Part shown: piece by piece, positions 25,503-34,543 of the stretch
How positions within the stretch are numbered: position 1 is the stretch's first letter
Layout: every line of letters starts with the position of its first letter
Assembly (NCBI RefSeq): GCF_016859125.1
Contig: NZ_CP069338.1
Coordinates: 3,002,501 to 3,066,500, forward strand
Origin: Archangium violaceum
GTDB lineage: Bacteria > Myxococcota > Myxococcia > Myxococcales > Myxococcaceae
Direction of reading: 5' to 3'
Length of the DNA: 64,000 bases
Made by a program: the position numbers and the translations under genes
Notes under the pieces: model-generated
What the model was told of the DNA's origin: nothing
The model's database searches: none
The model's input: the letters and a program-made list of their open reading frames with translations, nothing else

Positions 25503-27347
25503 GTGAAGCGATCGGTGCTCTTCCTGGTGCTCCTGTTGATGTCGCTGGTGACGCCTGCCGGTGCGGCGGCGGACCGCTTCTGGTTCGACGACGCCGCGGT
25601 GCACGTCGCCGACGGCGCGTTCCGAGATCAGTACGGCCGTGAGGTGGTGCTGCGGGGGTTCAACGTCTCCGGCACGGCCAAGCTCGCCGAGTACCGGGGC
25701 CTGCCATTCGCGAGCACGGCCGACGCCCGGTCCTCCGCTGCGGCGATGCGGCGGCTGACCGGCGCGAACTCGGTCCGCTTCCTGCTCACCTGGGCGTGGA
25801 TCGAACCCGAGCCCCGCCGCATCGACATCGCCTACCTGGACCAGGTGGCCGAACAGATCAGCGCGTTCACCGACCAGGGCATCCGTGTCCACCTGGACTT
25901 CCACCAGGACCTGTACTCGCGGTACCTGTTCAACCGCGACAGTTGGTACACCGGCGACGGCGCCCCGGAGTGGGTGGTGCGCGCGGGCGGCTACCCGCGC
26001 GAGTCATGCGGCCTGTGCTTCCACTGGGGCCAGAACATGAAGAACAACAACGCCGTCACCGCCGCCACCTACGACTTCTGGCACAACCGTGAGGTGACCA
26101 CCTCCGCCGGGCCGATCCGCATCCGCGACGAGTTCCTGTACGCGGCCGGCGAAGCGATGGCGCGGGTGAAGTCGCGGCTGTCCGCCGACGCCTTCCGGCT
26201 CGTGGTGGGCGTCGATCCGCTCAACGAGCCCTACGCCGGCCGCTACGACTCCGGCCAGGACGGTATCGAGTGGGAGCGCGACCTGCTGTGGCCGTTCCAC
26301 CAGCAGTTCCGGGCACGCATGGACCAGGTCGGCTGGGCGGACAAGCCCGCGTTCGTCGAGCCGCTGGTGTTCTGGAACCAGAACGTCGACTTCTTCGCCG
26401 AACCCGGCGGGTTCACCGACGTGCCGGCGCTCGGGCAGCGCTACGTGTTCAACGCGCACTTCTACGACGGCAAGGCCCAGTCCGGCGTGCTGATGCCCGG
26501 CAAGGCCAGCGACGGGCAGTACACCGGTGACTTCAACAAGATCCGCGACCGCGCGAGTGCCCTGGGCACGGCGGGCATCGTGACCGAGTACGGGCACCCG
26601 GTCGACGGCAACACCTCCGACAAGAAGTCCACCGTGCTCAAGGCCATGTACCAGGGCCTCGACTCGCGCCTGTCCGGCGCGCGGTGGTGGGCGTCGGCCG
26701 CGTCGTCCGGTCCGGTGCTATCGGGCAGCCAGTGGCACTGGGACGTCAACTACGACCGGCACCACGAGCTGATGAACGACAACCCCGACAAGGTTCGCAC
26801 CGACGGAGACGCGATGAACGATGAGCACTTCTCCGCCGTGCACGTCGATGACAACGGCACCGCCGCCCTGACCGTGGACGAACGCCTGGTGGACCGGCTG
26901 TTCCCGCGCGCCGTGGCGGGCACGACGGCGGCGTTCACCTACGAGGACCGGGCGCGCGACGGCAGCACCGTGCTGACGTGGAACAAGATTCCCGACACGA
27001 TGCCCGCGGTGCGCGCACTGGTTGGTACGGGGCAGTTCGGCGTGCTGGTGTGGCGGTCCAACGGCGGCACGGCGCCCACCGAACTGCACCTGCCCGCGTC
27101 GTTCGCGCCGGGCGCGACGACGGTGGTGAGCTCGCTCGGCTCGGTCAGGGGTGTGCCCGCGTACACCGGCGCCGAGTCGGTGGCCGCGGCGGCGGAACCG
27201 GGTGTCCCGGGCGTGAACCGGCTCCTGCTCTCGACACGGGACTCCAACCTCCACTTCGCGCTGGTGACCAACGGCGAGGGTGGCGAGTCATTGGAGGCAG
27301 CAGGGGCGGAACTGGCGGCGTGGGTGTCGGCTGCGTTCGGAGGCTGA
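25503..27347 (+). CDS. secreted GH5 glycosidase, endoglycoceramidase-like
   Basis: 614 residues from a GTG preceded by GGGGGTGA. The signal peptide is MKRSVLFLVLLLMSLVTPAG. GH5 landmarks are VVLRGFNVSGTAK (first strand), HLDFHQDLYSR, the acid/base Glu in GVDPLNEPYAG and the nucleophile Glu in GIVTEYGHP. The C-terminal 120 residues form the beta domain usual in endoglycoceramidase-like members (AFTYEDRARDGSTVLTW). The enzyme would release sugars from glycolipids or beta-glucosides outside the cell. Sequence style and the family's distribution suggest acquisition from actinobacteria, which I infer but cannot test here. Confidence 0.85.
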   Translation: MKRSVLFLVLLLMSLVTPAGAAADRFWFDDAAVHVADGAFRDQYGREVVLRGFNVSGTAKLAEYRGLPFASTADARSSAAAMRRLTGANSVRFLLTWAWIEPEPRRIDIAYLDQVAEQISAFTDQGIRVHLDFHQDLYSRYLFNRDSWYTGDGAPEWVVRAGGYPRESCGLCFHWGQNMKNNNAVTAATYDFWHNREVTTSAGPIRIRDEFLYAAGEAMARVKSRLSADAFRLVVGVDPLNEPYAGRYDSGQDGIEWERDLLWPFHQQFRARMDQVGWADKPAFVEPLVFWNQNVDFFAEPGGFTDVPALGQRYVFNAHFYDGKAQSGVLMPGKASDGQYTGDFNKIRDRASALGTAGIVTEYGHPVDGNTSDKKSTVLKAMYQGLDSRLSGARWWASAASSGPVLSGSQWHWDVNYDRHHELMNDNPDKVRTDGDAMNDEHFSAVHVDDNGTAALTVDERLVDRLFPRAVAGTTAAFTYEDRARDGSTVLTWNKIPDTMPAVRALVGTGQFGVLVWRSNGGTAPTELHLPASFAPGATTVVSSLGSVRGVPAYTGAESVAAAAEPGVPGVNRLLLSTRDSNLHFALVTNGEGGESLEAAGAELAAWVSAAFGG

Positions 27348-27451
27348 CGCCCTCCACCCCGCCGGGTGGTCTCCCCGAGGTCGTCTTCGGGGAGCTCCCG
27401 CCGCCTGCTCGGCGATCTTCCAGCCCCGCGCGCCCGAGGGCGAATGCCCCC

Positions 27452-27510
27452 GGTCCTCGCACGTTGGCGGTTCGTCGGCGTAGCGGACGAACCGCTCGGA
27501 CATGAGTGGA
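27452..27510 (-). pseudogene. recombined fragment of the double-CXXCG gene family
   Basis: The plus strand holds CGCACGTTGGCGGTTCGTCG, identical to the codons for DEPPTC at 360, joined directly to GACGAACCGCTCGGACATGAG, which in the intact gene lies about 170 bases away. The minus strand reads [17 protein letters not shown]. An internal deletion joined two distant motifs. Confidence 0.65.
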
Positions 27511-27564
27511 GCACCTGGGATTGCCCATTGCAGCTACGAGCCTGGGCTCCCGACTCGCCCCGAG

Positions 27565-27744
27565 TCACCGCAGCCAACCCACGTAGCCGGACAATCCCTC
27601 GTCAATCTCAATCGGGGGAACATCGAGCCGGACGCTGGCGGTGACGAGCGCATCCAGGGAAGGGGCCTCCTCGAATCGGGTGCGCTCGACCACGAGCAGT
27701 GCATCCCACTCGCAGCGGAATCGGCCTCCCGGGGTTCGCTGGCA
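27565..27744 (-). pseudogene. orphan 3' gene tail, family unknown
   Basis: A frame of 59 codons with strong coding character: RFRCEWDALLVVERTRFEEA, LDALVTASVRLDVPPIEIDE and LSGYVGWLR then stop. It is bounded upstream by an in-frame TGA and has no start codon with a ribosome site. I read it as the end of a lost gene. The remainder of 27348-27931 shows only this and the double-CXXCG fragment. Confidence 0.4.
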
Positions 27745-27931
27745 TCAGTGGGCTCTGGGCTCGCCTCTTGTGGCCTGACACCCGCAGGGGCTCGTGACCC
27801 TGACATCCCCTTGTCCGCCCACCTCGAAGGAAATGTCATTTGACCTCTGCGGGGCTCGGAAATCCGCTACCGTCCCCGGTCGGCTCATGCGCCCATGATT
27901 GCGCGAGCCGCACACTCGAGAGGAGCATCTG

Positions 27932-29656
27932 ATGAAAACGAAGGGTCTTCTTCGATGTCTCGCGTTGGGCATGACAGTCTTTCTGAGCGACCCGGCCCAC
28001 GCAACCAGCGGCTCCTTCAGCACGTTCACCTACAATATTGCCGGCCTGCCGGAGGTGCTTTCCAGCGCCACCAGCGCCCGCCAGGATGCCACGGAGAGAA
28101 TCAGCTGCTACGTCAAGCAGTTTGACTTCGTCAACGTGCAGGAAGACTTCAATTATCACGCGGCACTCTACGACACCTGCGATGACCACCCATATCGCTC
28201 CCCCACCAGCGGAGGGGCCGGTATCGGCAGTGGCCTCAACTCGATGAGCCGCTTCCCCTACATGGATTGGGAGCGCGTTTCCTGGAACAACTGCAATGGG
28301 GTTGACTGCCTGACCCCCAAGGGCTTCACGATCGCGCGGACCCGCCTGGCTGAGGGCGTGTATGTGGACATCTACAACCTGCACACGCAGGCCCAGATAG
28401 AAGACGCGGATCTGGTCGCGCGCCGCGAGGACATCCTGCAGATTCTCGGGTACATCGAGACGCACTCCGCCGGCAATGCCGTGATTGTGATGGGGGACAC
28501 CAACACACGCTACACCCGCAGTGGCGACAACATGTGGGAGTTCCTGCGGCGCGGTTTCACGGATGTCTGGGTCAGCAAGGTCCGCCATGGCGACGTACCC
28601 GCCGAGGGGACCGCAGCCCTGGTCTGCTCGCCGGCCTACACCAGTCCCAACTGCGAGGTGGTGGACAAGGTACTCTTCCGTGACAATGGCTTCGTCGGCT
28701 TGCAGGCGCTCTCCTTCCTGATCCCCACGGACACCCAGAACGCGGCGGGTGAGGAGCTTTCCGACCATCGTGGCATCAAGACGACCTGGAGCTATTCCAC
28801 CGCCTCGAACCGGCAGCTCAGCGACGTATGGGGCGGCCCGCATGGCATCGCGTTCAACGATGTGTACAGCCTGCCGGACAATCCCGCGGTGAGCACGCTC
28901 ACGATTCGCAGCGGCAATCGCGTGGATCGCGTGGAGGTCACGCTCAGCAATGGCTACATCTTCTCCCACGGGGGCACGGGGGGCACGGAGAGCTCCCTGC
29001 CGCTGGCCAGCAATGAGTACCTGACCTCCCTGTATCTGTGCTCCGGGAGCTACAACAACACCACACGTATCTTCTACACCCGGTTCACCACCAGCGCTGG
29101 CCGCAGTCTGGCGGGTGGGAAGGCCACATCCAACTGCACGACGTACACCGCCCCCAGTGGCTGGCAGATCGTCGGCTTCCATGGCCGTGCGGGGGATGAA
29201 GTCGACAAGCTGGGAGTCGTGTATGCACCACAGGTTTCCAAGCCAGCGGCGGCTATCTACCACCAGTTCGTCAATCGCAACTCGGGCCGATGCCTGGGCA
29301 TCAGCAACGGCACCATGGCCAATGGCACCCAGGTGCAGCAATGGGCCTGCGATGGCGGCGACTGGCAGAAGTGGAGCTACGACGCCAGATCCGGCCTGAT
29401 CCGCAGCAAGAAGGATCCTCGCTACTGCCTGGACAACGGTGGCTCATTCTCGAATGGCGCCAGAATCCAGCTCTGGACGTGTAACGGCAATGCAAACCAG
29501 CGGTTCACGGTGGACACCGCCGCGGGCACGGTCCGGATGCGCACCCATCCGGAACAGGCGCTGGAGGTGTACAACCTCGGCACCGCTGACGGGGCCAACG
29601 TCGATACGTGGACCTTCTGGGGTGGCCCAGGCCAGCTCTGGAACCTGACTCCCTGA
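27932..29656 (+). CDS. secreted endonuclease/exonuclease/phosphatase protein with jacalin-like and ricin-B lectin domains
   Basis: 574 residues; ATG at 27932 with GAGGAGC upstream, signal peptide ending near DPAHATSG. Residues 30-280 are an EEP domain: YNIAGLPE, VNVQEDF (Glu), YNLHTQAQ (His), VMGDTNTRY (Asp/Asn) and LSDHRGI (catalytic His). Residues 285-430 resemble a jacalin-type lectin (SDVWGGPHGIAFND, STLTIRSGNRVDRVEV). Residues 440-574 form a ricin-B trefoil with QxW repeats (QVQQWACDGG, RIQLWTCNGN, WTFWGGPGQLWNL). It could be a sphingomyelinase- or DNase-like enzyme delivered to glycan-coated targets. The catalytic set is complete. Confidence 0.88.
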   Translation: MKTKGLLRCLALGMTVFLSDPAHATSGSFSTFTYNIAGLPEVLSSATSARQDATERISCYVKQFDFVNVQEDFNYHAALYDTCDDHPYRSPTSGGAGIGSGLNSMSRFPYMDWERVSWNNCNGVDCLTPKGFTIARTRLAEGVYVDIYNLHTQAQIEDADLVARREDILQILGYIETHSAGNAVIVMGDTNTRYTRSGDNMWEFLRRGFTDVWVSKVRHGDVPAEGTAALVCSPAYTSPNCEVVDKVLFRDNGFVGLQALSFLIPTDTQNAAGEELSDHRGIKTTWSYSTASNRQLSDVWGGPHGIAFNDVYSLPDNPAVSTLTIRSGNRVDRVEVTLSNGYIFSHGGTGGTESSLPLASNEYLTSLYLCSGSYNNTTRIFYTRFTTSAGRSLAGGKATSNCTTYTAPSGWQIVGFHGRAGDEVDKLGVVYAPQVSKPAAAIYHQFVNRNSGRCLGISNGTMANGTQVQQWACDGGDWQKWSYDARSGLIRSKKDPRYCLDNGGSFSNGARIQLWTCNGNANQRFTVDTAAGTVRMRTHPEQALEVYNLGTADGANVDTWTFWGGPGQLWNLTP

Positions 29657-30047
29657 CCGGCACGCACCCGCGCCGGGAGACGTTCAGCGGCCACATGGCC
29701 GGCACCCGGGGGCTCCTGTCACCCGCAACGCTCGGTGCTATAGCCCTCGGGCATGACCTCCCGTGCCAGGCGGGCGCTGCTCCATCGCTCTTGTCGTACA
29801 CGCGGTGCAGCACGGTGTGAGCAATCAAGACCCACCGGGTGAACCGCCCCAGTCCTGATGGCAACATCGCCTTCAACGCGGCAACGGGCCGCATCTACGT
29901 GCTCGGTTCCGTCGGCTCATATCCCAGCGGCCAGTCCGGCTCGCCGCGGGTGATGGGCTTCGACTTCGCGCTCGCACCCGGTCGTCGACCATGGTGCGAG
30001 CGCCGCCGACGCCGTCACCCGGACCCATCGATGTTAGGCTCCGCGTC
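29657..30047. other. intergenic region with possible degenerate coding piece
   Basis: A stretch near 29838-29990 reads GNIAFNAATGRIYVLGSVGS on the plus strand, suggesting a fragment of a beta-propeller-like protein, but without start or continuation. No promoter or repeat is clear. Confidence 0.3.
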
Positions 30048-30605
30048 ATGGATCGGACCTCCGCCGCCATCGTCGTGCGTGACTACCGCCCCGAGGATGT
30101 GGACGCACTGATGGACCTGTTCCGCACCGCGGTGCTCCAGGTGGCGCGACGCGACTACACCGAAGCCCAGGTGCGGGCCTGGGCCGGGCGGATGGACCGG
30201 GAGCGCTGGCTCGAGCGCCTGGCCGCCAGGCCCACCTTCGTCGCCGAGATAGGCGGACAGATCGCCGGATTCAGCGACCTGGAGCCTGACGGCCACATCG
30301 ATATGCTGTTCGTGCACGCGGACCATCAAGGGCGGGGCGTCGCCGCGGCGCTGTTCGACCACATCCTGGCCCGCGCGAAGGCGGCGGGCCTCAGGCGCCT
30401 CTACACCGAGGCCAGCCTCACCGCCCGGCCCTTCTTCGAGCGCCGTGGCTTCACGCTCATCGCGGCGCAGGACGTGCCCGTCGCCGGGGAGGTGCTGCGC
30501 AACTTCCGGATGGAGCTGGGAGGGGCGGATTCCGAGAGGTCGTGGAGGAGCCCCCACGTTCGACCCCAACGCAGACACCTCCAGGGGTCGGACAAGGAAA
30601 CCTGA
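30048..30605 (+). CDS. GNAT family N-acetyltransferase
   Basis: 185 residues from ATG 30048. The GNAT fold is seen in VVRDYRPEDVDALMDLFR, the substrate side (FVAEIGGQIAGFSDL) and the acetyl-CoA pyrophosphate loop HQGRGVAAALF, followed by LRRLYTEASLTARPFFERRG. The core ends near residue 165 (NFRMELGG). The last 25 residues are a basic tail without similarity, possibly read-through after loss of the native stop. Substrate unknown; this branch resembles YafP/PhnO-like acetyltransferases. It stands alone, convergent with the S41 peptidase gene. Confidence 0.85.
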   Translation: MDRTSAAIVVRDYRPEDVDALMDLFRTAVLQVARRDYTEAQVRAWAGRMDRERWLERLAARPTFVAEIGGQIAGFSDLEPDGHIDMLFVHADHQGRGVAAALFDHILARAKAAGLRRLYTEASLTARPFFERRGFTLIAAQDVPVAGEVLRNFRMELGGADSERSWRSPHVRPQRRHLQGSDKET

Positions 30606-30721
30606 AGCCCCCGACCTCCTCCAGGTGGAGCCGCGCACCCCACGAAGCAAGGTGCCACGGCCCAGGCCCCATACCGAGGGACGGAGCGGCCCTCCCCCAT
30701 CTCACACCCGGAGCCCCGTGC

Positions 30722-32080
30722 CTAATGGAGCATCCGCGAAGCCCCTGGCGTCGCCGCGAGCCGGAGCGCCTCCTCGAGGATGCGGTCCGAGCCCTCGACC
30801 AGAGCCGGCGCGTCGAGCGGAAGCTCCACGTCCGGAGGGAGCCCGACCCGCTCGTACACCTGTCCGTCAGGCGCGGTGTACACCTGATTCGACAGGCTGA
30901 AGGCCCAGCCGTTCGGCAGGTGCCTGGGAAGGATGTCGGAGTGAGCGCCCGTCGTCCTCTCGCCCACGACGTTGACATGCGGGAGCGTTCCCATCGCCAT
31001 GGTGAAGATCTCCCCCGCGCTCACGGTCAGGTTGCTCGTGAGGAGGTAGACCGGCCTGGTGAACTGACGCGCACCCGCAGGGGCGAAGCGGTACTCCCGT
31101 GACGGCGTGAAGCCCTCTCCCGCGCGAGTCTTCTTGGTGAAGGCGAGCCGCTCCCTGTCGGCGAAGCGGCTGGCGATGGCCAGCGAGGTGGAGTCGTAGC
31201 CCCCTATATTGAAGCGCACGTCGATGACGAGGGCCTCCTTGTCGGCGAGCGCCGCCAGCGCCTCGTCCATGGCACGGCCGGCCGCCTCCGCGTCAACTTC
31301 CTCCTCTTGCTCGCCCTCGCTGAATCCGGCCATGGCCGCGATGTGGATGTACCCGACGCGCTCGTCGAGGGATTGATAGGCCAGCATCCCGCCGCCCGTC
31401 ACCGTGACACCTGGCCCTCCGTGGTAGTGCTCGAGCAGGTATTGCTCGACCCGCGCGCCATACGCCTCGACCCACTCGGGAGGCGGTTTGGGGTTGAAGC
31501 GCCACTCGCCCGCCTCGAGCCCGATGTGTGCGTCCTCGAGAGGCTCGAGCAGCTCGGACAGGAGGGAGAAGAGCTCGGCATCCGTGGTCGCGGCCGAGAC
31601 ACGAGGCCGGAACGTCTCATAACGGGCATTCCAGTCGACCCCGTGGAGGTCGAAGAAGGGATAGTGCTCGGCGAAGGTGCGCCAGAACACCTCGAAGTTG
31701 AACACGGGGTCATCCGGCGGGGGCATCACCCGGGTGCAGACCTCCGGGAAGGGGGTACGCCGCCCGGTGATGAAGAGCGTTCCTCCATTGTCGATGACGA
31801 GCCTGTCTCCCTCGAGCCGGAAGCGCATCCCGAGCTCGGGCAGGACTCCGTCCTCCAGGGGTCCCTCGGAGATCTTCAGACAGCTCACCGCGGTGGTCTC
31901 GTAGAGCGTCACCGTGTCGCCCTGGAAGCGGAAGGTGAAGCCATAGCCCTCGGTGGTCCAACTCCCCTCCAGCGTCTCCGCGGGCGGGGGTGCTCCTCCG
32001 CCATCGTCAGTCCCGTCCTTCCCACACGCGGCCAGCATCACGAGCAGCGCCAGCGACATCATCCGAAACCACAGGGTCAT
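30722..32080 (-). CDS. lipoprotein S41 family serine peptidase
   Basis: 452 residues from the ATG at 32080 with AGAGGAA upstream. Signal and lipobox are LVMLAACG, giving a lipid anchor. A beta-rich N-terminal domain (residues 30-110) precedes FNFEVFWRTFAEHYPFFDLHG, typical of tricorn-like S41 proteins. The catalytic core includes EALVIDVRFNIGGYD and SNLTVSAGEIFTMAM, with Ser in the VSAGE position, then GERTTGAHSD. A PDZ domain is not obvious. The protein may degrade peptides in the periplasm or on the surface. Family call is firm, substrate unknown. Confidence 0.82.
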   Translation of the reverse strand: MTLWFRMMSLALLVMLAACGKDGTDDGGGAPPPAETLEGSWTTEGYGFTFRFQGDTVTLYETTAVSCLKISEGPLEDGVLPELGMRFRLEGDRLVIDNGGTLFITGRRTPFPEVCTRVMPPPDDPVFNFEVFWRTFAEHYPFFDLHGVDWNARYETFRPRVSAATTDAELFSLLSELLEPLEDAHIGLEAGEWRFNPKPPPEWVEAYGARVEQYLLEHYHGGPGVTVTGGGMLAYQSLDERVGYIHIAAMAGFSEGEQEEEVDAEAAGRAMDEALAALADKEALVIDVRFNIGGYDSTSLAIASRFADRERLAFTKKTRAGEGFTPSREYRFAPAGARQFTRPVYLLTSNLTVSAGEIFTMAMGTLPHVNVVGERTTGAHSDILPRHLPNGWAFSLSNQVYTAPDGQVYERVGLPPDVELPLDAPALVEGSDRILEEALRLAATPGASRMLH

Positions 32081-32247
32081 CCATTCCTCTTCAGGAAAAA
32101 GGTTGCCCGATAGGAACACCGGAGCCGAGGCTCGATGTCACCCCTCTCAGCCCTTGAGGCCGCCGAGCCGCAAGCCCGCGGACGTGGCGCACCACCTCGC
32201 GGAGAGGCGAGTGCGCGTCGCGCCCGGACTGCTCAACGGCCAGCCAT

Positions 32248-32740
32248 TCACCTGTGGCGGTTCGCCACGAACTCCGCGAGCGCGGCCTCGAAGTGCGCCT
32301 TGGCTTCGACGAAAGGCAGGTGTCCCACGCCGGGAAGCCGCACGCACCGGGCCGTGCGTGCGTGTGACAGCACCACCTCCGAGCTCATGGCCGGAAGGAC
32401 CATTTGATCGAGTTCGCCGTGCAGCGCGGTCACCGGAAGGCGGCAGCGTTCGAGCTCCGCTAATAGTCCTCCGTGCGCGCGAGGAGCGCACGACGAACGT
32501 GCGGCGGCACGCGCAGCATGGCGCGGATGCTCTCGTCGGCCAACGCCCCATGTACCGGTCGTGCCGCGCAGGCGTCGAAGAAGGAACGCGCTGCGGCCTC
32601 GTAGGTTTCCGCCTGCCCCGGGCGATGCCGTGCACGAAGAGTACGGACGGCGCACCCGACGACGGGCCCGTCTCGCTCACCGCGATCCGAATGCCGTGCG
32701 GCCCCTCGATGAAAGAGAGGTGCGCATCACGCCCCCTCAA
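32248..32740 (-). pseudogene. alpha/beta hydrolase gene with internal deletion and frameshifts
   Basis: Three frames carry consecutive parts of one protein. The first is the N-terminus HGIRIAVSETGPSSGAPS-VLFVHGIARG. The second is a middle piece (FFDACAARPVHGALADESIR) ending in a TAG. The third is the C-terminus PVTALHGELDQMVLP with VGHLPFVEAKAHF. The segment with the GxSxG nucleophile elbow is missing. The product could not be active. The adjacent GntR gene begins 19 bases away on the same strand, and this pseudogene follows it. Confidence 0.7.
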
Positions 32741-32758
32741 CCCGGTACGAGGACGAGG

Positions 32759-33517
32759 TCACGACGTCATTCCCTTTCCGGAGGTACTTCTGGTTTTTGT
32801 CGACAACTCCTCGGAGGAGGAGTCGGCGGAGCGCAGTCCTGGATGGCCGGCGAGGACGAGCTCGGTCGTCCTCGCGATGTGTTCGATCAGGAGGGCGCAG
32901 GCGCGCTCCGCGTCGCGAGCCAGGGTGGCTCGCACGAGGGCGGTGTGCTCTCCGTCGATGTCTCGCTCGACCCTGCCATAGGCCAGGGAGAGGCGGCGGT
33001 AGCGCTCGCTCTGGTCGAACAAGGTCGCATGGAACTTGAGGAGCCAGGGCGAGCCGCACGCGCTGAGCAGGGTCTTGTGGAAGCGCGCGTGTTCGCTCTC
33101 CCAGGCTTCGTCGAGTGCCCCGCTGTCCGAGGCCGGGGCTATTCGGAGGAGGCGGTGGAGGGCCGCGGTGACCTCGCCTTCCCACGCGATGTCTCCGTGT
33201 GCGATCGCCGCGCGCAGCGCGATGGCTTCGATCTGTTGGCGGGCCCTCGTCAGGTCCAGCAGGTCGGCGCGAGAGATCGGCGCCACCCGGAAGCCGCGTT
33301 GGTCCTCGATGGTGACGAGCCCTTCGGACGCCAGGCGGCAGCAGGCCTCGCGCAGCGGCGTCCGCCCGACGTCGTAGCGAGGCGCCAGATGTTCGAGCCT
33401 CAGTTTCTCGCCCGGTGGCAACACCCCACGAAGGATGTCGCTGCGAATCCGATCCACGACCGCCGACGCGAGCGTGGGTTCGGATACCGGGCCAGGGATG
33501 CGAGACGGAGCAGTCAT
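32759..33517 (-). CDS. GntR/FadR-type transcriptional regulator (FCD domain)
   Basis: 252 residues from ATG 33517 with GAGGAGG upstream. The N-terminal winged helix contains SDILRGVLPPGEKLRLEHLA and GRTPLREACCRLASEG. The C-terminal helical FCD domain includes RQQIEAIALRAAI, HARFHKTLLSACGS and GEHTALVRATLARD, with the metal-binding D/H pattern of the family. It is divergent from the FAH-VOC-deacetylase operon, and the strong inverted repeat at 33583-33613 lies between them. I infer that it represses that operon and itself, and responds to a small carboxylate. Confidence 0.9.
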   Translation of the reverse strand: MTAPSRIPGPVSEPTLASAVVDRIRSDILRGVLPPGEKLRLEHLAPRYDVGRTPLREACCRLASEGLVTIEDQRGFRVAPISRADLLDLTRARQQIEAIALRAAIAHGDIAWEGEVTAALHRLLRIAPASDSGALDEAWESEHARFHKTLLSACGSPWLLKFHATLFDQSERYRRLSLAYGRVERDIDGEHTALVRATLARDAERACALLIEHIARTTELVLAGHPGLRSADSSSEELSTKTRSTSGKGMTS

Positions 33518-33582
33518 CGTCCTCCTCACGGGAGCAGGCTCTATACGGCACGGCATGAAATTGATGCAAGGCGTCATACTGG

Positions 33583-33613
33583 ATGCAAAATGCGTTTTGT
33601 CGACATTTTGCAT
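33583..33613. promoter_or_regulatory. GntR operator between divergent genes
   Basis: ATGCAAAATG (33583-33592) and CATTTTGCAT (33604-33613) are perfect inverted repeats with 11 bases between, centres 21 bases apart (two helical turns). A related half-site GATGCAAGG lies at about 33562. The site is placed to control both gntR and the FAH operon. Confidence 0.7.
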
Positions 33614-33664
33614 GGCGCGAGCATTCGCATTCGCTAAGAATTCATCGCGCGGAGAGGAAGGGAC

Positions 33665-34543
33665 ATGCGGATTGCTTCGATTCTCGTGAACGATGTGCCG
33701 GCACTGGGCGTGCGAACGCCGAACGGGATGGTCGACGTGACCTCCCTCGATCCATCAGTCGGAAGCTCGCTTCGCGGCCTGCTCGAGCGTGGACCCGGCG
33801 TGCTGAAGGCCCTGGCGGGTCGCGCGGCCGAGGCACCCGAGCGGTACCGGCTCGATGCCTTGGCTTTCCGCTACCGGCCGCTCGTGCCGGAGCCGGGCAA
33901 GATCCTCTGCCTCGGACTGAACTACGTCGCGCATGCGTCGGAGGCGGCCTACGAGGCGCCTCGCTACCCGGTGGTGTTCACGCGTGTGCCGTCGAGTCTT
34001 CTCGCGCACGATGCGCCGCTCGCGGTGCCCACGTGCTCGGAGCAGCTCGATTACGAAGCCGAGCTCGCGGTGGTGGTGGGGCGTCCGGGGCGCAACATTC
34101 CACGGGACCGGGCGCTGGAGTGGGTCGCGGGATACACGCTCTTCAACGATGGTTCGATTCGCGATTATCAGAAGCGCACCCATCAGTGGACGCTCGGGAA
34201 GAACTTCGACGGCACGGGCGCCCTCGGCCCCGAGCTCGTGACACCCGACGAACTGCCGGAGGGCGCCAAGGGACTCCGCATCCAGATGCGCGTCGGAGGC
34301 GAGCTCGTGCAGGACGCGAGCACGTCGGACATGCTCTTCGATGTCGCCACCGTCCTCGCCGAGCTCTCCGAGGTCATGACGCTTCTACCGGGGGATGTGA
34401 TCGCGATGGGCACGCCGAGCGGTGTCGGCGCTGCGCGAGTGCCGCCGCGCTATCTCCGTGCCGGGGACGTGTGCGAGGTCTCGGTCGAGCGGCTCGGTGT
34501 GCTGAGGAACCCTGTCATCAACGCGGGGAGGGAGGAAGTATGA
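33665..34543 (+). CDS. fumarylacetoacetate hydrolase family protein
   Basis: 292 residues; ATG 33665 with GAGGAAGG upstream. It has the FAH C-terminal fold: KILCLGLNYVAHASE, the metal ligands in LDYEAELAVVVG (E-x-E) and FNDGSIRDYQ (Asp), then KNFDGTGALGPELVT and GDVIAMGTPSGVG. This branch covers acylpyruvate hydrolases and isomerases or decarboxylases of 2-hydroxy-diene acids in aromatic catabolism. Its stop overlaps the ATG of the VOC gene (ATGA), so the pair is coupled. With a VOC dioxygenase-like partner, breakdown of an aromatic or keto-acid compound is a reasonable inference. Confidence 0.88.
   Translation: MRIASILVNDVPALGVRTPNGMVDVTSLDPSVGSSLRGLLERGPGVLKALAGRAAEAPERYRLDALAFRYRPLVPEPGKILCLGLNYVAHASEAAYEAPRYPVVFTRVPSSLLAHDAPLAVPTCSEQLDYEAELAVVVGRPGRNIPRDRALEWVAGYTLFNDGSIRDYQKRTHQWTLGKNFDGTGALGPELVTPDELPEGAKGLRIQMRVGGELVQDASTSDMLFDVATVLAELSEVMTLLPGDVIAMGTPSGVGAARVPPRYLRAGDVCEVSVERLGVLRNPVINAGREEV

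Noticed and set aside
27836-29341. 501-codon open frame on the minus strand
   Set aside because: Antisense of the EEP-lectin gene, whose catalytic motifs and ribosome site are clear.
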